DNA of 64,000 nucleotides from Pontederia crassipes (lineage: Eukaryota; Streptophyta; Magnoliopsida; Commelinales; Pontederiaceae). This document shows, piece by piece, positions 23,639-35,660 of the stretch. A program made the translations under genes and the position numbers. Under the pieces are notes generated by a model that saw nothing but the letters and a program-made list of their open reading frames with translations, searched no databases and was not told where the DNA came from. How positions within the stretch are numbered: the first letter of the stretch is position 1; each line of letters opens with the position of its first letter. Location: contig CM060194.1 of NCBI GenBank assembly GCA_030549335.1, forward strand, positions 34,120,171 to 34,184,170. The letters run 5' to 3'.

Positions 23639-26600
23639 TCAAGGAATGATCCAATCTCTTTTAGTCTGATCATAATGTAATGATGAACAACTTCCATTAC
23701 GGAAAGTTTGGGACATAAGCTTATTCATCAGCCCTTGAAACCTTACAGCACCTTTGCCTGGAAAAAACATGGAATCATCACCCTTTGAGGTACAGAAATC
23801 TGTCCCATTCTCTGAAGCTACAATGCACCATCCGCCAGGAGTAAACTGTCCCTTGGTTCGACCCAGTAGCTCGCGATCAATCTTATCCAAGACTGGATCA
23901 TTCCTAGCAAATTTTCGAGCAAAGGGGGCACCACTTTTGACCATTTTATTGAAGTCCTTAGAGGTGAGGGATAGTGGATGCTGCTTCGGAGGATTGTCCC
24001 ATGCAATATAATGCAGATCATGGCTTATGGAAGTGTTTTTAAATTTGTCTGAGTTGCAGATGACAGTGTGGAAGTACCCTTCCGGTGAAGAGACGAAGTT
24101 TACATAGTACATCAGAATGGTTCGAGGGAGGTTCTCCCAGCCCCATATAGAATACTCCAGGAAGTTGCGGCTCAGCATTACCCATGCAGACCCTGTGAAT
24201 TAAATCAACATGAGAATGTCTAGAATTTTAAAGGTATTCATACAGCATCTATGATTTACCAAGAGAATCAAACTAAATTGTGAGAATTCTATCCACAATA
24301 AGTTATCCTAAATCCAAGAAAGCATTTCATTGTCAATTCATCTCATGTCAGTACCATTTCACTTTCATGCTAGACTAATTAAATTAATTGATATACAGCT
24401 TTACACTGCACATAGTACATATCATTTATTAAGAACTATATGAATCTTTCATCTTTTTAACATCTAAATTGACCTATGCACCTACCAACAATTGGTTGGT
24501 TTAACCAGTTTTAAGAAAAGGTCACCAGATTGGACTCTGGTGGCACCAGTGTTGAACCTTTAATGCTCCTGCCTCATGCTTGAATACTGGAGGTCTAATA
24601 TGCTAGGGTTTAGGGTTAATAGGAGCTGACCTATGTAGTTCCATTTTTTTTTTAGGAGAATGTAGTTCCAGTTTGGCATGACAGGTCTCTCCACAACAAT
24701 GCAAAATAAAACACAAAAGAAAGAACCAACGAGATGATGCTTGAGGTTTATTCATCTTGAATGCTAGTTAGGGTCATCAATTTGCATATTTTTCTTATTA
24801 ACAATTATGTTATTCCCAAACAGGTCACCTAAGCTTTGAAAGTGCCCACCTACAATATTGCAGACAAAATATTGTTTTTATGACAAGCTAGAAATTGTTG
24901 TTTTGTATGTCTATTGTCAAAATTTTTACACTTTGGAAAAAATTCATGCAGTGGGATAAAAGGAGTCAGATATGCCAACAGAGGCCAAATAAAAGTTGAA
25001 TATTATATTCCACCTTTGATGAGCAATGTATCAAAACAAACATCTGCTTTTGGATGTCTCATGATTTTGGTGCACAAGTTAAATTATCTCATACTTTTAT
25101 GGACACTCCAAACACTTTTATCGTAAAGAAACGAATAAACCATGATCATGCATCAAACTAAAAAAAATGTAGGCGAAACAAAGCACAGGAGTACAGGACA
25201 GCATACCAGTGTACAACTTGAAGGATGTTGGTAGCTCACGACGTTCAGTGGTCACAACAACATCAAATTTCTTTGACAAATAAAGTCCTGGATCAACAAT
25301 GATTGGTTTTGCCCTCTGGTTCCTGCAGTTTGTGATGTGGAAATGAATGTTATATATACATATCATCTTTGTGTATGTAAGAAAGGAAGACAAACAAAAG
25401 ATGCGTGTTGTGCCTACAATTTCCAGCCAGCAAGAGGTGTATGCTCAATAAAATTGAGATTTCTAGGCACACTGGAGACCACATGAAGTATATCTGCATC
25501 ATATCACAAGGCAAAAATAATATAAAACAAGAAATAATAAGAAAGCTACCTGAAAATGGATTACATAGGCTAAGAAAAAAAGGAGATGCTCTTTCCTTAC
25601 AATTAAAACAGGGAGTTCAGTTTGACAGTAGAAAGCAAATATGTGAAGCAATTAGCTGACTTATTCTAGGCCCCTACACTAACAACTTATATATCTCTAT
25701 TCAAAAAGCAGATGCATAATTTGATGTTCGAAAGTAAGATTCAACACTAGTTTAAGGGCGCTCTCAGAAAAAAATTACTTAAAGGGGAAAATATTTAGTT
25801 TTAATGCATACAGCTTTGGAGAAGTCTGGAAATAAATACAATTGAAGAGTAGAAATGTTGAAACAATTATGACAAATGTGAAACTATTTTTTCCAGTTGC
25901 CATAATCAATTCTGAGTTTTTTTTTTGAACAAGAAAGGACAACTAGCAAGCTAGTAGTCGTCCAAAAGTTTCATTGATGAAATTCTTAGTTATTTCTTTA
26001 ACCTACATTCCTTTTCCTGGAATATTGATTCCATGAAAGATTATGAAGAAATATAACTTTTTATCCTTTATCCAATTAACTCAGAACTATTTTGCTGCTT
26101 GAACATACCAAAGCAACCAGAACGCAATAGCAAACTTATTCAAACTATCAACTCGTAGATTGAAATACCAATCCCACATGGAATGAAGGAATTAATTTAT
26201 TAAAAATGAGAATAGGAGTCAAGACTGTACAATATCACTCGAATGGATAAATAGAAAAAAAGAAAGAATAGAAGCTTGAGATGGATAAAAGCCATGTTAT
26301 GTACCAGCACTGACCATCTTGTGTCATAAGAGGATAATCCGATGCGCTCAGGTTTATGAACCAATCCCATCTCAAGCCTTCTTTCAATAAAATTGCGATT
26401 GCATGGAGAGTGCATGCTACCATTGTCGGACCTTTGTAAGTCACCAGGTTGCCTTTCGGAATTACACGAACATTCTCAACCTCACTGAAGAGTGGATCGC
26501 TCTTGACATACATGGCCAAGTCTATTCTTTCCCTAGGAGGTGCTTCCAGATCTAAGTGAAGAATGTACTGGTTTCTGGGGTGATATATGGCCTGTAAAGT

Positions 26601-26915
26601 TCTTCTCATCCTTTGACTGTCACCCTTGGTACCGGTTATGAGGTATGCTATTCTTGGTGCTTCTAGTTCAACATCTTCATTTAGGTCCATTGGCTTCTTA
26701 GCACTTGGTTCCACAAAGTAACTGTCAGAAACATCCAAGTTGGCAAAAGAAACAATTCCAAGGGGCGACGAATCACTACCCATTTGAGAAGAAAATAACC
26801 CCAAAACTGCAGCCAGGAAAAGGGTAAAAGAAACCAGCAAACTTGCAAGAAATGGAAGAATCCACCTCCTATCACCGAATGCCCTCCCAGAATGATGACT
26901 CCCATTTTTCCTCAT
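23639..26915 (-). CDS. GT14 family beta-glucuronosyltransferase-like (GlcAT14/Core-2/I-branching domain), 4 exons
   Basis: Exons 26915-26315, 25493-25418, 25322-25207 and 24192-23639 join in frame (phases 1, 2, 1) with GT-AG introns to give 448 residues, about the length of plant GlcAT14 proteins. Residues 19-42 (WILPFLASLLVSFTLFLAAVLG) form a signal anchor for a type II Golgi protein. The Branch domain (PF02485) starts at about residue 86 with APRIAYLITGTKGD, followed by QAIYHPRNQYILHLD, FINLSASDYPLMTQDD, NFIEHTPLAGWKLNQRAKPI, GSAWVML and YFHTVICNS, all typical of plant members. It ends with a QFTPGGWC motif and a C-terminal tail. Known members add glucuronic acid to arabinogalactan proteins in the Golgi; the exact acceptor here is inferred. 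Intron 1 carries a LINE tail. The ATG at 26915 precedes the anchor directly. Confidence 0.93.
25917..25985 (-). mobile_element. 3' end of a 5'-truncated LINE in intron 1 of the glycosyltransferase gene
   Basis: On the minus strand a TTTCATCAATGAAAC-type stretch is followed by an imperfect stem (GGACAACTAGC against GCTAGTAGTCGTCC, plus-strand 25946-25972) and then a spacer and A-tract, seen as poly(T) at about 25919-25927. This hairpin plus poly(A) order is typical of plant L1 ends. It is co-oriented with the host gene and wholly intronic. Confidence 0.5.
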
Positions 26916-27850
26916 TATTGTCTTAACAGTCTTAATGTAACAATATTAATACAATTATCAGTGTCCAAACGCCACTAAATCCTCGCTCTACCCAAAGAGG
27001 AGCTCCCAGCTCTCCAACAGGACCTCAAGGAAGAGATCACGAGCAAGGAGGATCAATCTTCAGTAACAGAACTAGAAATCCCCCCTTTTTAAGAAGAATA
27101 TGTAGCATATGATCAACAGCTTAGGTTTTCTTTACGTTACCCTTCTTCTCACAAGATAATACTCCGACCTTCTATTGATTGAAAGCTCCGACCAGGGTCG
27201 ACTATTCGGCTGGGGGGAAAACTGATATTTCCCAATTAAACTCATACAAGTAGCTTAAATCCAAGTTCGCCAATCTGTTCACAAAAATAAACACATTTCT
27301 TTTCTGGGCCAGAACAATATCCCAAATCACCTCAGATGGCTCCAGAAGAAGCGATTAGGGCAAACTCTGCAGCCAGCTCCTCGATCTATATCTGCCCATA
27401 AGAAGAAACCAATTAGTAAACTTCTCAAACATCTCGAAAGAACACAGAAACCTCCACACAAGGAAATAAAAACGACTTCTTTCCTTCTTTACCATCTACT
27501 CTGTGCTCCAAGATTCTATCAGAAACCCTCACTAACAAGCAGAACAGGGAAAAAGAACAAAAAGTTGTATCTTTGTATCGCAAAATTGATGCGGGAAGCA
27601 AAAGAACCGGCGCAAAGCGGAAGAAAATCGGAGAGAATACTCACCGGAGAACAAAACACCCTCCTGTAGAGCATCCTGAAACAGCAAGTTTGGGTTCAGA
27701 AGACCGAGAACTCCTCAGAGTCGCCGGAGAGAGGAGAGGGGGACGGAAGCAAAAGCCAAAGCGTCTGAGACGTACGGATTTGGTAGTTCTCTTCGGCTCC
27801 TTGCTTGCTTTTCTTTTGTGTTTAATTCCGTGTCAAAAGTAATAAATGCG
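26916..27850 (-). other. Probable 5' untranslated region and promoter of the glycosyltransferase gene
   Basis: No other gene is seen here. On the minus strand a good splice donor, CCG followed by GTGAGT, lies at about 27650, so the leader may contain an intron ending somewhere upstream of the ATG at 26915; I could not fix the acceptor. The open frame on the plus strand at about 27573-27842 is low in recognisable features and is treated as chance. Inference only. Confidence 0.35.
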
Positions 27851-28777
27851 GGATTTTGTCTGTTTGCGTTAATCCGCGGAGAACAACACCACACCCGCAC
27901 CCGGCGTTGGAGTTGTCAAGCTTCTTCTTATGGTGGAAGTGGTTCACTGCTCCGTCTTAGTCAGCTTACGGCTTTATGATGCCATTTATTTTATTTTATT
28001 TGTTATCTTAACAAGAATTATGTTTCGATACATTAAAACTTGAATGTTTTTTGTTTGTATAATTACACAAAGAAACTTATTTATTATGTGTAACTTAAGC
28101 TATAAAAGGTGCCCACGAGCTGCTTCAGTTTTGTTTTCTTCGCCACTTCCACTTAATCTTAAGGACTTTTGGCAGCAATAAATAAATAAGAATCTTAAAA
28201 AACGCGTTTCAAACTCTAGCGCATTTAGATATTTAGGTGTGAAAAATCTGAGTTACTCTTTGTGGTGCAAGAGAAAGAAAGAAAGGTGGTGATTTGATTG
28301 CTCTCTCAGACAAGATTATTATTATGGATCATTAGGTCGACGTGTACTTTGCAGATGACATGCTTAAAAAACTATCACAAGTTTTGAGTGCTTAGTTGGT
28401 CTTGTTACGCGTCACTAACCTCCTCTACCAACTTTTAATGGAGGTGGTCTCAACACTCAATTCTTAGATCCACCGACATCATCATCACCTTCACTGCACC
28501 ATTCCTCTCGCTTTCCAAAGTTCCAAATGGGTGCAACGCCTACAAAAATCCATTTCAATTCCAAGGGCTGTTGCACACTACACGGCAGAGCTGTTTGATA
28601 GCACAACAAGATTCAGAATAAACATCTTATCTCTTTTTATCATTGTTATTTATTTCATCAAAGTGAACGATGGAAAATTGAGAAATATTCTGCAATAGTC
28701 GCTTAATTCTGATTCCAATGAAACTAATAATTCTTCTGGAATGACCACACCTTATATGACAGACTAAAAGCAAAAAA
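27851..28777. other. Intergenic DNA, no gene supported
   Basis: No coding region, RNA gene or clear repeat is recognised on either strand. Confidence 0.35.
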
Positions 28778-29317
28778 TTAGACTTTATTCCGGACCTTAA
28801 CTAAACAGGGGAAAAGCCATTGGTCAGTCTCCGTCGAATTAGGAGAAACATCAAGGTTCTGACAAAGACTGGGCTTTTGGTTGATAAGCAGTGCACATTT
28901 TCTAAGCCAAGTGAGGTCGTTGAGAGGATTACAGCAGACACTGCCAGATTGTGGAATCAGGTCCAACTCCTCTTCCTTCACCATCTCCCTCCCCCTTTCG
29001 TAGTTCGCTTGCTGCACCTGCCAAGATCAATTCTTTATGAACATGTAGAGATAGGCAACTAATGTACAGCACCGTCGAAAACAATGCGAGGTTGAGTTGT
29101 GCGGGCGGCGCCGATCCCAGCTGACATTTCCAAATTCCAACCAACGAACAACGAGAACCAGAAGCTCGTGCTGATCGATGACAGCTACAGGGAGGTTAAA
29201 GTAATGTTGATCGATACAACTCAATAAGGACTCGTGCTCCAGATAGGCTTCGGAGAATTGCTGTCTTTTGTTTAATGGGTCATCTAACTCAGTGGGGGCA
29301 TCCTTGAAAGGGGACAA
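28778..29317 (-). other. Possible exon remnants of an unidentified gene
   Basis: Two minus-strand open stretches have protein-like composition. The upstream one (about 29317 to 29130) reads SPFKDAPTELDDPLNKRQ, then FSEAYLEHESLL and DQHYFNLPV. The downstream one (about 29017 to 28778) begins after a good acceptor (TTGGCAG, near 29020) with VQQANYERGREM and ends PCLVKVRNKV with a stop. They could be two exons of one gene or a captured fragment. I do not recognise the protein, no start exon is visible, and chance cannot be excluded. Confidence 0.25.
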
Positions 29318-29884
29318 AGAGGCAATTCATTCAAAAAAAATATAACAGAAATGAGATATAAAAGTCTCTTTGTCAATTGTTTTACCATATGGGCATCCAA
29401 TGTATACTTCCAAATTCCAAGATGTTCTGATTTCCTCACAAGCAGCTTAGTCCCTCAATAAATATATAGTTGACCAATCACTGCACATACAAGCAAGCTT
29501 ATCACAATACAATCCAAGATGAGCTGTAGTACAAGCTATCACAAATAAGACTGTCACAAAATAATACGGAGTCTCCTAACATTTATGAAGCGTTTGGTAG
29601 CATTTCAAATCTGCACCTGTCGACAGTAAAAACTGCAAAGCACATGCTGCTGTTGCTTCACAAATGCAACAAATATCGGTCACAAGGTTTCTCCCGGATA
29701 TGGAATTTCCAAGTCACTCTCCTGTACTAGATGAACATCGCATAATTCTGCTGTGTCTGAAATGGGAATTTTGAAAAAAAATTAGTTTTCGAGAACTAAT
29801 CGATTTGATAGAAAAGTTTGAATTGATGTTTAGATGAAAAAGTGTAACAATGATGATTTAAAAAGTTGATTTGATGAATAAGTT

Positions 29885-30790
29885 TTAGGAGGTGTTTGAA
29901 TAAAAAATAAGAACTAAGAATATAATTTATTATTTTATGAAGTATAAAATTATAGTAAAAAATAATATATTTTTAATATTATAATTTACGTAAATCAGTA
30001 TATTATTAATATTATTTTTTATTTATTTTGATTAAATCTTTTAAATATTATTAATATTATAATTTACATAAATCATTATATTATTAATATTATTTTCATT
30101 TATTTTGATTAAATCTTTAATTTAAAATATTATTAATATTTTAATTTACGTACATCTTAGATCCAAATATAATATTTTTTTAAAAAAATTGAATAGTTTA
30201 ATTAATAAAATATTTATTAATTATTAGAACTAAATATTTTATAATTTTTTATTAATAACATTTAATAAATTATTTTATAATATGATTAATAATGTATTAA
30301 TAAATAACTAAATAATATATACTTATATTATTATATAATTGTAACTTACTTAGAATACCATAATTAATCATTTAATTATATTATACTAATATCATACTAG
30401 TTAATTTTTATTATGATATATGATAAGTAAAATAAATAAAAATATTTACGTTAACATTTAAACAAGAAAATATATTTTTCATAATAAATAATAATGGAAA
30501 ATTATATTTTATTATAACACTGAGTAAATTTTAATAAATAATAAATGTACTTCTTTTATTATTATACCTAAATAAATTATAAATTTATGATAATATAATA
30601 TAATATATATTATAAGTATACAATATATATGTATATAATATAATACATACATATAACAATATTATTAAAATAATAAATTATAGGTCTAAAAGTAGCAACT
30701 ACTTTTAGACTTATAACAAAAAAAAATAAATAAAAAATAGAGTGTTCTTGCTATTAGCAAGAACTTTACGATTGGAACGTTTGGTAAAAT
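29885..30790 (+). repeat. AT-rich dispersed element, copy 2
   Basis: This is the inverted counterpart of 4590-5320: a GGTGTTTGAATAAAAAATAA border, AT-rich filler, a CTAAAAGTAG block near 30686 and a TTCTTGCTATTAGCAAGAAC block near 30747. It contains an internal tandem duplication of about 75 bp (about 29985-30060 and 30061-30135, sharing ATTATTAATATTAT and TTTATTTTGATTAAATCTTT). The CTAAAAGTAG block is followed by its own inverse (CTACTTTTAGAC), which forms a hairpin that copy 1 does not have in this form. Confidence 0.5.
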
Positions 30791-31509
30791 GTTCCAGCCG
30801 TACACGTGTCAAATGATGTGCTTAACTTAAATTTTAGAATTTGGACAAAATTTTAGCTCAAGTTCTAAAATCAAACTCAGCTTAAACAAAAAAGAAAAGG
30901 AAAACGAGAATAACTGATTATATATAGTATGAATGTTTGTCAAGAGGAATGCAGCCATATGAAACTTCTCTCACTGTTTTAATCGGATGAATAATAACTT
31001 TGCTAATTGGGTCATATATTTATATTGCTTTTGAAACTTCTCCCATGACGAGTGCCAAGTGTGTCCAATGTGTTTCCTCCCTGTATTAAATGATGCAGCA
31101 ACACTTCCGTACTAAAATTGCATTCACAAGATTTTAATGACTACTAGTCCATATTACCTGACAAAATACCGTGTAAAGCTCTCTTATGACATGACAGTTC
31201 ACTCATACTGCCATCTATAAATGGTCCATGAGCAAAAATTACCTGTTTCACAGTATATGCATCGTTAAGGTAGATCTGAGTTTTTATCAAAGCAACTTTG
31301 TCAAACAAAAGATAGCAATGTGGATACGAAGTTAAAGCAAGAAGCAGCAGCATAAAAGAGAATTCACGAAAATCTTCTCCGTGAATTTGAGATGTATAAT
31401 TGACAAATATGACTACCCCACAATTATTTAAATCCAAATGCAATGAGAGCATTTCTAAAGAATTTACATTTTCATCTTTAAAACACAAGAGCTAGTCCTT
31501 CATAAAAAA
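30791..31509. other. Intergenic DNA, no gene supported
   Basis: No convincing coding exon is seen. An open minus-strand stretch at about 31144-31488 has unbalanced composition and no recognisable motif, so it is not called. Confidence 0.3.
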
Positions 31510-31975
31510 TGTTACGAAAGGAGGGAGAGAAAAATTGCACGAACATAAAAATTTATGAGTTTCACCTTAAATCGGATTACGTCTTCGGAAGCGACGACTT
31601 TTTTTATTATGGAATAGTAATTATTACAAGGGTGAGTCTCTGTTTGAACCCTTAGGAAATTTATATAAGCATTCTCTTTTACAGATGATAGGAATCACAT
31701 ACTAACTATGACTCTGAATTAATCTCTCAAAATATGACACATATTTTGTGATAAAAAAATAAATCAATTCTGAATCACATACAGAATACCTCTAAAAATT
31801 TTCGATTCGCCCCCTTGCAATCCCCGCAGGGGATCCCCTGGATTTTCCCTTAACCTTCTAAGGCTCATTGATCAAACAACGAGATCCTCGTAGGAGAAAT
31901 TTATTGAAGCGTTTAACTACATAGGGGGACCACAAACGAGTTACAATTAGGTTCAGATTCAATGCATTATCAACA
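31510..31975 (-). mobile_element. LTR of a Ty1/copia element (3' LTR of the remnant to its right)
   Basis: The segment begins TGTTACGAAAGG and ends TTATCAACA, the TG...CA form of an LTR. It aligns along its length with the solo LTR at 58725-59155 (shared AAATCGGATTACGTC, TCTGAATCACATACAGAATAC, GCCCCCTTGCAA, GATCCTCGTAGGA/GACCCTCGTAGGA and GGTTCAGATTCAA). Immediately to the right, the minus strand has a purine-rich CAAGGTAGAGATT, a typical copia polypurine tract just before the 3' LTR. The element therefore reads on the minus strand. Confidence 0.8.
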
Positions 31976-33810
31976 AATCTCTACCTTGAGTTAAATCATC
32001 TTCAGGGCACAAAAAAACGTCAATATCATGCCACGCCACCGCCAATCCCACCTTGGGGCTATTACAAAGTATTGATGTTAAGAAAGTCCAAACAGTGTTG
32101 TAACTTGTTACGAGGAATAGATTTGGTGAACATATTAGTTATATTATCTTTAGTATCAATCTTCTTCACATTTATCCTCTTTTTAGTGCGGATGAAGTGA
32201 TAACTGACATCAATGTGTTTGATTTTTCATGATGCACTTGATCATTGGTTAAACATATTGCACTTAGACTGTCACAATGCACTATAGTTTGTTCTTAATG
32301 TAATCCGAGATTTCCAACTAGGCTTTTTAACCAAATGTCTTCCTTGATAGCTTCTGTCAGTGTTATATATTCAGCCTATGCGGTAGATAATATAACTAAT
32401 GACTGAAATGTAACCTTTCAATTAATAACTGAACTGCTCAAAGTAAAGACATAGCCTGTCATATATCATCTTCTATCAACATCTCCAGCATAGTCTGAAT
32501 CTGAGTACCTTACAATCAAACACTCTTTATCATTTCTGTAGATGAAGTCAATATCTGATGTTCCTATCATATATCGAAAGATTCGTTTCACTACTTGTCA
32601 GTGCTCTTTTCCTAGATCGCTCATGAATATGTTGACAACACTGACTGCATGAGCAATGTCTGGTCTTTTGCAAACCATGACATACATCAAACTTCCAACT
32701 GCACTAGCATACGGAACCCGAGACATGTACTCATTTTCTGTTTTTTATTTTGGTGCGAAAGTAATAGAGATGAACATTTGCAACTGATGGAGTATTCAAT
32801 GGCTTCGTTTCAGACATTCCAAACCTGGATAAAATCTTCTTAATATAACTTTTTTGAGATAAGAAGATTCCTTAGAATTTTTTTCCCCAAAATATTCTGT
32901 GTTGTACTAAGCTCTTTTATATCAAATTCTGCACTGAAAAGCTTCTTCAAATTTTGAATGTCTGTCGTGTTTCTAGCAATAATGAGCATATCATCAACAT
33001 ATAAGAGCAGATAAATAATAGAGTCATCCTTCACCTTTTTGTAATATACACAATAATCATAAGGACTTTGACTGAATTCCTTACTGATCAAATTGTCAAA
33101 CCTCTTATACCATTATTAGGGAGACTGCTTCAAACCACACAAAGATTTCTTCAGTTTACAAATTTGATTCTCATTTCCTGAAATGAAGAATCCCTCCAAT
33201 TGGCTTATAAGAACATCTTCTTCAAGTTCTTCGTGGAGGAAAATAGTTTTCACATCTAGTTATTTAAGTTCTAGATTTTGATGTGCTACAAGAGCAAGCA
33301 GCACTCGATATAGAAGTATGTCTGACAACAGGTGATAATATCTCATTATAATTCAAACATTCTTTCTGATTATAACCTTTAGCAATCTTGCTTTGTATCT
33401 TGTGCCTTCAACTCTTGGAATTTTAATTTTTTTTTTGAAGATTCATTTACAATCAACGACCTTTTCACCTTTAGGCAACTTGATCAGCTCCCAAATTTGA
33501 TTCTTGTGAGGAAATTCCATCTCCTCACTCATAGCAGTGATTCATTGTGATTTGATATATATGATAACATCCCTGTAAGAGGATGACTCAAGAGACTCCA
33601 CCTCTTCAACTGTCTACAGTGCATAAGTAATTATGTCTTCGAAGTCATATCGTTTAGGAGGACTCATTTCTGTGCGATGACATTTGGCAGCAATTAACTT
33701 CTCTTCAGATTATTCATTATATTCTGATTTTACTTCTTAATATGATTCTTCAACATCATTTTGAATTGGAGTGATTTTAATATGTTTATCGCCACTCATT
33801 TCAACTTCCA
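31976..33810 (-). pseudogene. Ty1/copia polyprotein remnant (reverse transcriptase and RNase H)
   Basis: Minus-strand frames, interrupted by many stops and shifts, can be read in copia order. Near 33650-33450 lies the linker before RT (PPKRYDFED, EEMEFPHKNQIWELIKLPKG, KWIFKKK). The RT active site, LLLYVDDMLI, lies near 33000 with FDIKELSTTQNILG after it. Near 32500-32060 lies the RNase H end (VRYSDSDYAGDVD, HIDVSYHFIR and a C-terminal LDFLNINTL). Gag, protease and integrase are absent, and no left (5') LTR is found, so the 5' half has been lost. It is not functional. Confidence 0.85.
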
Positions 33811-35326
33811 TCTTTAACTGAAGGGAGAGAGAGAGAAAGCAACAAAGAAAGAGCTATAGAGTGGGATGTGAGTGGATTTCCTGATGCTGTTGCTGTAAGA
33901 TTTGAGTGAGAGAGGAAGGGTGAGGGACGTGGGGGAAGGAATGGAGAGAGAGAAGAGCTGTGAGGGTGAGGCCAAATGGGGAGTTCGGCTGGTTGTTAGG
34001 AGAGAGAATTTAAATGATTTTAAAATTTATTTATTTATTTATTTTTCTTTTCTTTTTATTATTTTTTAAGATATTACACGATAGGATAAAAACGTTCTGG
34101 ACTGTCCCATCGTCGGACAAGGGGCCAAGGTCAGCGTTGGCTTTGGAACCATACTTGTGATGGCGGGAATTGGGGAGAAGAGTATAATGGGACAAATAAG
34201 AAGCCCATAAAAGAGTAATGGGCTTAGATCCAGTTATAAAAATGTATGTGTTATTAATTCTTTTTCATTTCTTTTTCTAAACCATCTCTTTCGTCAACCA
34301 CTGCATCCAATTGGTCGTCTTCGGAGCATGCACAAAATAATTCGATTTCCTCATAAAAAAAATATCATCTAACGCTATCGTGGACCATGATTATTGAATT
34401 AATCATATATTTTAAATTTACTTTCAATATGATCATGATATTAATCATGATCAAGTTCACCATCTAACTAATATAATAAATTAATATATAATTATTTTAT
34501 TAATTTAATGAGAAAAATTCTTATTCTTCTTATTTTATATTCAACAGTTTTCTCCTTCATGTACTATCAAAATGGTATATATAAAAAATATTTTGGGCTA
34601 TCTTTTTTAACACCCATGAACTCTAACTATTTTTCGTATGTAATTCTAAACCATAAAGCTTATAAATTTTAGTTCTTGAATTTATTTTGTTTTAATCATA
34701 AGTTTTCCTGTTAAATTTCATCTAAAATATTATTGAAATATTGTTAACTTATTTTTTTATTATTTGATCCTAAGTTATTTAATTTCAGAAAAAAACATTA
34801 AAAGAAAAAACTAATAGCATGAACATAATATTACATAAAAGATTATTATTAAATAATATCTTTACAATTATGAATATTTTTTTCTAAAATATTTTTTATT
34901 GTAATAAAAAATTAAGTGTAAAAATTATACATCATGGTTATTAAATGAGTTAACAAAATTTTGGAGATAATTTCTCCAAAGAAAGACACAATTGGATAAG
35001 TTTAAGGATTAAAATTTCAAGGGGTGATACGTCTATCCATTGTCATTGAATTTATAATGGATGGTAAATCTATTAATTGAATATCTTTTATTCAATCATC
35101 CAACGAACATCTAATTTATAAATGATCTTTTAATCTAAAAATTGGAGTTCGATTAACGGAGGATTTTTTATCCATTCTCGATGAAATTTCATACAATAAT
35201 TCTTAAAAGTCTTTCCATTAATTTCTCTTATTCTGATGAAATCATATCATCTTTTTCAAGAAATATGAGAATATTATTACTGTATTCTTCTGTGTGTTTC
35301 AAAGAAAAAACTTTATAGTATATTAA

Positions 35327-35369
<43 letters not shown>

Positions 35370-35660
35370 CCTCTCACATTGAGGAATGTTCCTCATAATT
35401 TGTTGTGTTACTAGTCTAATTTATTTTTTTATATTATTGTCATCTTTCCATTTTAATTTGTGGAATTAAAAAATAATTATGTGAATATCAGTTTAGTTAT
35501 TTTTCCATCATTTTATTGATGTGATAGAAAATAAATTAATCAAATTAAAAATTCTTAAATTAAGCATCATTTATGAATTTTTAATTCAATGATTGAAAGA
35601 TTAAAAGATATAGTGTCCTTGTCTTAAAAGAGGAAAACTTCAATTTACTTATGTTTGTTA
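33811..35660. other. Spacer: purine-rich then AT-rich DNA
   Basis: About 33811-34010 is a GAGAGA-rich purine stretch of unknown origin where the copia sequence stops. 34010-35640 is mostly AT-rich with no recognised gene. A motif resembling the plant telo/site II type (AAGCCCATAAAAG and AATGGGCTTAG near 34200-34228) lies in it, but no gene follows, so I give it no weight. Confidence 0.35.
35331..35368. repeat. (CT)n microsatellite
   Basis: Nearly pure CT run followed by CTTTTCCTCTC. Confidence 0.95.

Noticed and set aside
23754-24011. Open frame antisense to the last exon of the glycosyltransferase gene
   Set aside because: It mirrors a strongly conserved coding exon and has no features of its own.
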